A DNA stretch of 64,000 nucleotides from VXYL01 sp963666465 (GTDB lineage: Bacteria; Pseudomonadota; Gammaproteobacteria; Pseudomonadales; Azotimanducaceae), in the NCBI GenBank assembly GCA_963666465.1, contig OY762824.1, positions 1,116,001 to 1,180,000 of the forward strand, given 5' to 3'. The notes under the pieces are model-generated. The model ran no database searches, was not told where the DNA came from, and saw nothing but the letters and a program-made list of their open reading frames with translations. The translations under genes were made by a program, and so were the position numbers. Below are positions 61,440 through 64,000 of the stretch, piece after piece. Numbering within the stretch: position 1 is the stretch's first letter; each line of letters begins with the position of its first letter.

Positions 61440-62266
61440 CGGCGCGCATGGACTAGGAGCGGCTGGCGGCGGCGGGCGCGTTCCTCAGTCCGAGCCGGGG
61501 GCGCCGCACGGCGCCGGCGGCGCTGGACGGCAAGGACGTGCGCGGCGCCTCGAAGCAGCTCGACGGCGAGCGGCGCATGATGGTCGCCGCGGTGGAGCAC
61601 GGCACGGGGCTGGTGCTCGGGCAGGTCCAGGTGGGCGACAAGACCAACGAGATCCCAGTGGTGCGCGAGCTGACGCGCGCGCTCGACCTCGGCGACCGGG
61701 TGGCGACGCTCGACGCGCTGCACGCGCAGCAGGAGACCGCGCGCGCCCTGGTCGAGGACTGCGGGGCCGACTGCGTGGTCACCGCCGTGAAGGACAGCCA
61801 GGAGACGATGCTCGACGACCTGCGGGCGATCGACTGGCGCGGCGCGCGCCGCTCCGACAGCGGCTGGGAGAAGGCCCACGGCCGCCTCGAGCGGCGCCGC
61901 TGCGCCGCGCTCGACCTCGGCGGCCCGGAGTGGGACGGCCACGGCGGCCGGCACCAGGCGTTCCGCATCGAGCGCGAGCGCCGCCTCGTCAAGCAGGACG
62001 CCGGTCCCGAGGAGGTCGCCGCCCTGGTCCGGCGCCACTGGGAGATCGAGAACCGCATCCACTGCGTGCGCGACTTCACCTGCGACGAGTACCGCTGCCG
62101 GGCGCGCGTCGGCAATCTGCCGCGCAATCTCGCCTGCCTGACCAACGCGACCATCTCCATCGTGCGCCACGGGCGACGCTTCGAGCATCTGCCTCCCGCC
62201 AACCGGCACTGCGCCGCCTGGCCGCAGGAGGCCCTCGACGCCGTCCTGGACCCGCCGTCCGGCTGA
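61440..62266 (+). pseudogene. ISAs1-family transposase, N-terminally truncated
   Basis: DDE transposase of the ISAs1 (H-repeat) family. The core DGKDVRGASKQLDGERRMMV, ATLDALHAQQETARALVE and HWEIENRIHCVRDFTCDEYR is present to the C-terminus. The N-terminal 80-100 residues are missing; the frame begins shortly after repeat C at 61371-61417. No ribosome site or start is convincing, so it is a fragment. Confidence 0.85.
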
Positions 62267-62558
62267 GCGACGACGTCCCCGCCGAAAGCCCGACCCGGTG
62301 CGCGGCATCGGGCGAACCGCCGCGTCCGCGGGCAGGCGAGACACCCCGCGTCCTCCCCGGCAAGCCCGACAACCCGCCAACAAGGCGGTTCACCCCCCCC
62401 CCCGACGAGCCGAAGCCGACCGACGTCTCGACCGATCCGACCGCCATCCGAAAATCCGAACTTTTGAATATGCCTGCCTCCGTACACCAGATTTGACAAT
62501 GGCCGACAACTCTGGGTACGGTCGGGCCTTTCTTCATTACAGTGCAGGAGTAAAGTCC
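62267..62558. other. Non-coding stretch with poly-C tract
   Basis: Includes a run of 11 C residues near 62392-62402 and the probable right end of the ISAs1 element. No gene seen. Confidence 0.5.
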
Positions 62559-62762
62559 ATGTCCGATCGGCTTAAGCTCATCGCGTTCGCGCTGATGTTC
62601 GTCGGCCCGAAGGCGGCAGCGGACTGTGCAGGCGTGTCGATGGCGGCCGGCTTGTACGGGACCTTCGTCGGAATCACTGCCCTCGCGGCGACTCCGGCCC
62701 CCCCCCGTCGCGATCGGCCTCGGTATCGTTGCTGTTGCAGCCGGCGTCGTATCGGCTGCTAG
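62559..62762 (+). CDS. Small hydrophobic peptide gene with poly-C tract
   Basis: Starts MSDRLKLIAFALMFVGPKAA (signal-like) and continues SMAAGLYGTFVGITALAATP. At a run of nine C (62698-62706) the current frame turns into an Arg/Cys-rich tail ending at 62762. With eight C it would read PVAIGLGIVAVAAGVVSAAS and on to SGIASAAGVC, a Gly/Ala-rich membrane helix, 77 residues in all. Its stop (62791-62793) would overlap the next ATG. That coupling argues the alternative frame is the real one. Function unknown; small amphipathic or bacteriocin-like peptides are one possibility. Confidence 0.55.
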   Translation: MSDRLKLIAFALMFVGPKAAADCAGVSMAAGLYGTFVGITALAATPAPPRRDRPRYRCCCSRRRIGC

Positions 62763-62792
62763 CGGCATCGCTTCAGCAGCAGGAGTGTGTTG

Positions 62793-62912
62793 ATGGACTC
62801 AACGAAGGCGAAGAACCTGGCGAAGCTGCTCGCGACAGTGGGCATCGGTCTGTCCCTGCTCGGGATTTGGATCGTCCTGATGTCGCCTGTGTTCACGGCG
62901 TGGTTTTCCTAG
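62793..62912 (+). CDS. Tiny membrane protein, 39 residues
   Basis: Reads MDSTKAKNLAKLLATVGIGL then SLLGIWIVLMSPVFTAWFS: a basic start followed by one or two hydrophobic segments. Its ATG overlaps the TGA of the frame-corrected upstream peptide, and its TAG overlaps the GTG of the next ORF by one base, so the three look translationally coupled. No family recognised. Confidence 0.55.
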   Translation: MDSTKAKNLAKLLATVGIGLSLLGIWIVLMSPVFTAWFS

Positions 62913-63105
62913 TGAGTGTCGCGGCGGTTTTCGTCGCGCTCATCTCTTGGCTAATCTTGGCGGTTCTCGCCGGGTTGGCATATGGCACGCTCGTAGGCTA
63001 CGCCGACCCGGCAGATCCGTTCGCGATCGTCGCTTCGCTGATTGCGCTAGTGGGTGGTATCGCATGCGGCATTACCTTCTTTTGGGAATTGTGTAGCAAA
63101 ATCAG
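62912..63105 (+). CDS. Small two-helix membrane protein, 3' end uncertain
   Basis: GTG start: VSVAAVFVALISWLILAVLA then a second helix in PFAIVASLIALVGGIACGIT. The hydrophobic part ends near 63095; beyond it the frame stays open to 63499 through the antisense of an IS1595-type element, so the natural end was probably lost by that insertion. Third member of the overlapping small-gene group. Function unknown. Confidence 0.45.
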
Positions 63106-63308
63106 CAAAACGCCCATGCCCTGGCGGCGGGCCTCCAATTTCCATCGTCTGACCAGTTCCTTTCTGGGGCTCCCTGTTTTCGCTTCGCGACATCTTCTCC
63201 GGTTTCGCCAACAACGCCTTGAACACATCCCCGCAAATCCTTCTCCGTCACGGTTTCGCGTTCGATGGACTCGTCGAGCTGCGGCGGTTTGCGTTCGCGC
63301 CTGGCCAT
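63102..63308 (-). CDS. Small ORF beside IS1595-type transposase
   Basis: 68 residues: MARRERKPPQLDESIERETV, then TEKDLRGCVQGVVGETGEDV. Highly charged. It follows the transposase on the same strand and is probably an accessory ORF of the element. Not recognised with certainty. Confidence 0.4.
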   Translation of the reverse strand: MARRERKPPQLDESIERETVTEKDLRGCVQGVVGETGEDVAKRKQGAPERNWSDDGNWRPAARAWAFC

Positions 63309-63365
63309 TGCTTCCCTCGATCTTCGCCGTCCACCCGTTCTTCCTTGTCCATCCGGGGGTAACGT

Positions 63366-64000
63366 TCACACTGCCACCGGCGTGGCGGATTCGCCGTTGT
63401 CGGCGACGAGGTCGGCGTGGGAAAGGCGCGCCCCGTCCATCTGCCGCACCGGCGACTCCATCCTGTCGATGGCGTCCACTTCGCAGTTGCCCTCGTTGAG
63501 CCTGAACGACGCCTCGTTGACGTGCCGGCCCAGATGCTTCGGGCTGGCGTGGTGCCAAGTGCCGGCGATCGACCGCTCGAGGACGGCCCAGACCGACTCG
63601 ATGCCGTTGGCGTGGACGTCGCCCCGGACGTGCTCGCCCTTGCTGTGGGCAACGACATCGTGCCGGCACTGGTTGACGATGCTCGGCAACGCCCCGCAGG
63701 CCGCCGCGTCGTCGGTGTGGACGGTCGAGCCGCGTTCCACGCTTTCCTCGACCAGCGGAACGAGGGTGGCGGCCCTGGTGTCTCCGACGTGTTCCGCCTT
63801 GACCTTGCCGCCCCGCTGCCTGATGCCGACCACGGCTTCCTTGCCGACCGCGCCGCGTCCCGCGTGCAGTTTCCTGGCTTCGTGCCTGTTGCCTTCCTTC
63901 CCGCCGACGTGGGTCTCGTCGACCTCGACAGTTTCCGAGAGCTTGAAGTCGCCGCGGCCGCAGGCTTCGCGGATACGGTGCAGCACGTGCCAGGCGGTGC
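63366..64000 (-). CDS. IS1595-family (ISXO2-like) transposase, 5' end beyond window
   Basis: The C-terminal 211 residues are visible: WHVLHRIREACGRGDF, the core VEVDETHVGGKEGNRH, VHTDDAAAC and HANGIESVWAVLERSIAGTW. This matches the ISXO2-like DDE domain, with acidic residues in ETHVGG, HTDD and the Asn/Glu of NGIESVW. The ORF stops at 63366. The N-terminal zinc-ribbon part lies outside the window. Confidence 0.85.
   Translation of the reverse strand, partial: TAWHVLHRIREACGRGDFKLSETVEVDETHVGGKEGNRHEARKLHAGRGAVGKEAVVGIRQRGGKVKAEHVGDTRAATLVPLVEESVERGSTVHTDDAAACGALPSIVNQCRHDVVAHSKGEHVRGDVHANGIESVWAVLERSIAGTWHHASPKHLGRHVNEASFRLNEGNCEVDAIDRMESPVRQMDGARLSHADLVADNGESATPVAV

Noticed and set aside
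62912..63499. Treating the third small membrane ORF as a 195-residue protein
   Set aside because: After the two hydrophobic helices the frame runs antisense through IS1595-type DNA and becomes Arg/Pro-rich.
1..64000. rRNA and tRNA genes
   Set aside because: No conserved rRNA segments or clear cloverleaf sequences were noticed by eye on either strand. A tRNAscan or Infernal run would be decisive.

Overview
The window is GC-rich, densely coding bacterial DNA. Its metabolic genes (PhoA-type alkaline phosphatase, glutathione reductase, IspA-type prenyl synthase, UDP-glucose dehydrogenase, penicillin acylase) and an imuA-imuB-dnaE2 mutasome with a LexA-like site point to a proteobacterium, most likely a gammaproteobacterium. 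Two LLM-class, F420-type oxidoreductases are less typical of that group. The heavy load of insertion sequences, small palindromic elements and broken defence genes suggests a genome with relaxed selection and much mobile DNA, such as a host- or biofilm-associated lineage. That last point is inference.

Layout. 1-6000: a defence and toxin island with a Fic protein and a small convergent partner, an AlbA_2-domain protein with an apparent internal deletion, a type I methylase (hsdM) with no hsdS or hsdR, a nucleotidyltransferase pair split by a 112-bp element, and a HicA-like gene behind a 348-codon unknown gene. 6028-10310: an IS1182-type element, then an epimerase gene cut by an ISKra4-type element. 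10307-15080: F420-type oxidoreductase, amidohydrolase, nitroreductase and a small hydrolase. 15199-21007: a graveyard of broken genes (DsbA-like, FitA/VapC, two RHS fragments, a TIR-domain fragment, an Mrr-like nuclease, a McrB-like protein) broken up by repeats. 21074-30121: HNH endonuclease, vapB next to an IS1634-type element, and the mutasome operon dnaE2-imuB-imuA. 30259-32077: a uracil-DNA-glycosylase-like gene and a cassette of NlpC-like, unknown and retropepsin-fragment genes. 32646-38117: a single giant gene joining a sacsin/Hsp90-like ATPase to a DUF3883 nuclease-like domain, the best candidate for an uncharacterised defence system. It lies between a truncated and a nearly complete second copy of the amidohydrolase.

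38218-51324 is mostly metabolic: retropepsin, second amidohydrolase and nitroreductase, alanine/sodium symporter with alkaline phosphatase, glutathione reductase, Ugd, SDR, a second F420-type oxidoreductase and an acyl-CoA-dehydrogenase-like hydroxylase. 51523-53165 holds an N-terminally truncated tyrosine recombinase among copies of a dispersed repeat. 53166-59121 carries ispA, an enoyl-CoA hydratase, an alpha/beta hydrolase, a penicillin acylase and an SRPBCC gene split by two tandem 86-87-bp repeats. 59286-64000 has a second nucleotidyltransferase pair, a secreted unknown, an ISAs1 transposase fragment, three overlapping tiny membrane-protein genes with a poly-C tract, and part of an IS1595-type element.

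Repeats are the unifying theme. At least four dispersed families occur: a 104-112-bp two-hairpin element bounded by CTAG; a 240-267-bp element with inverted ends GGTAGTGTCTCACTTTG; an 86-87-bp two-hairpin element; and a 47-58-bp sequence (CGACACACAAACATTTCGTC and flanks) found next to truncated genes. In three cases (nucleotidyltransferase, epimerase, SRPBCC gene) removing the inserted DNA on paper restores an exact open reading frame. No rRNA, tRNA or CRISPR array was recognised.
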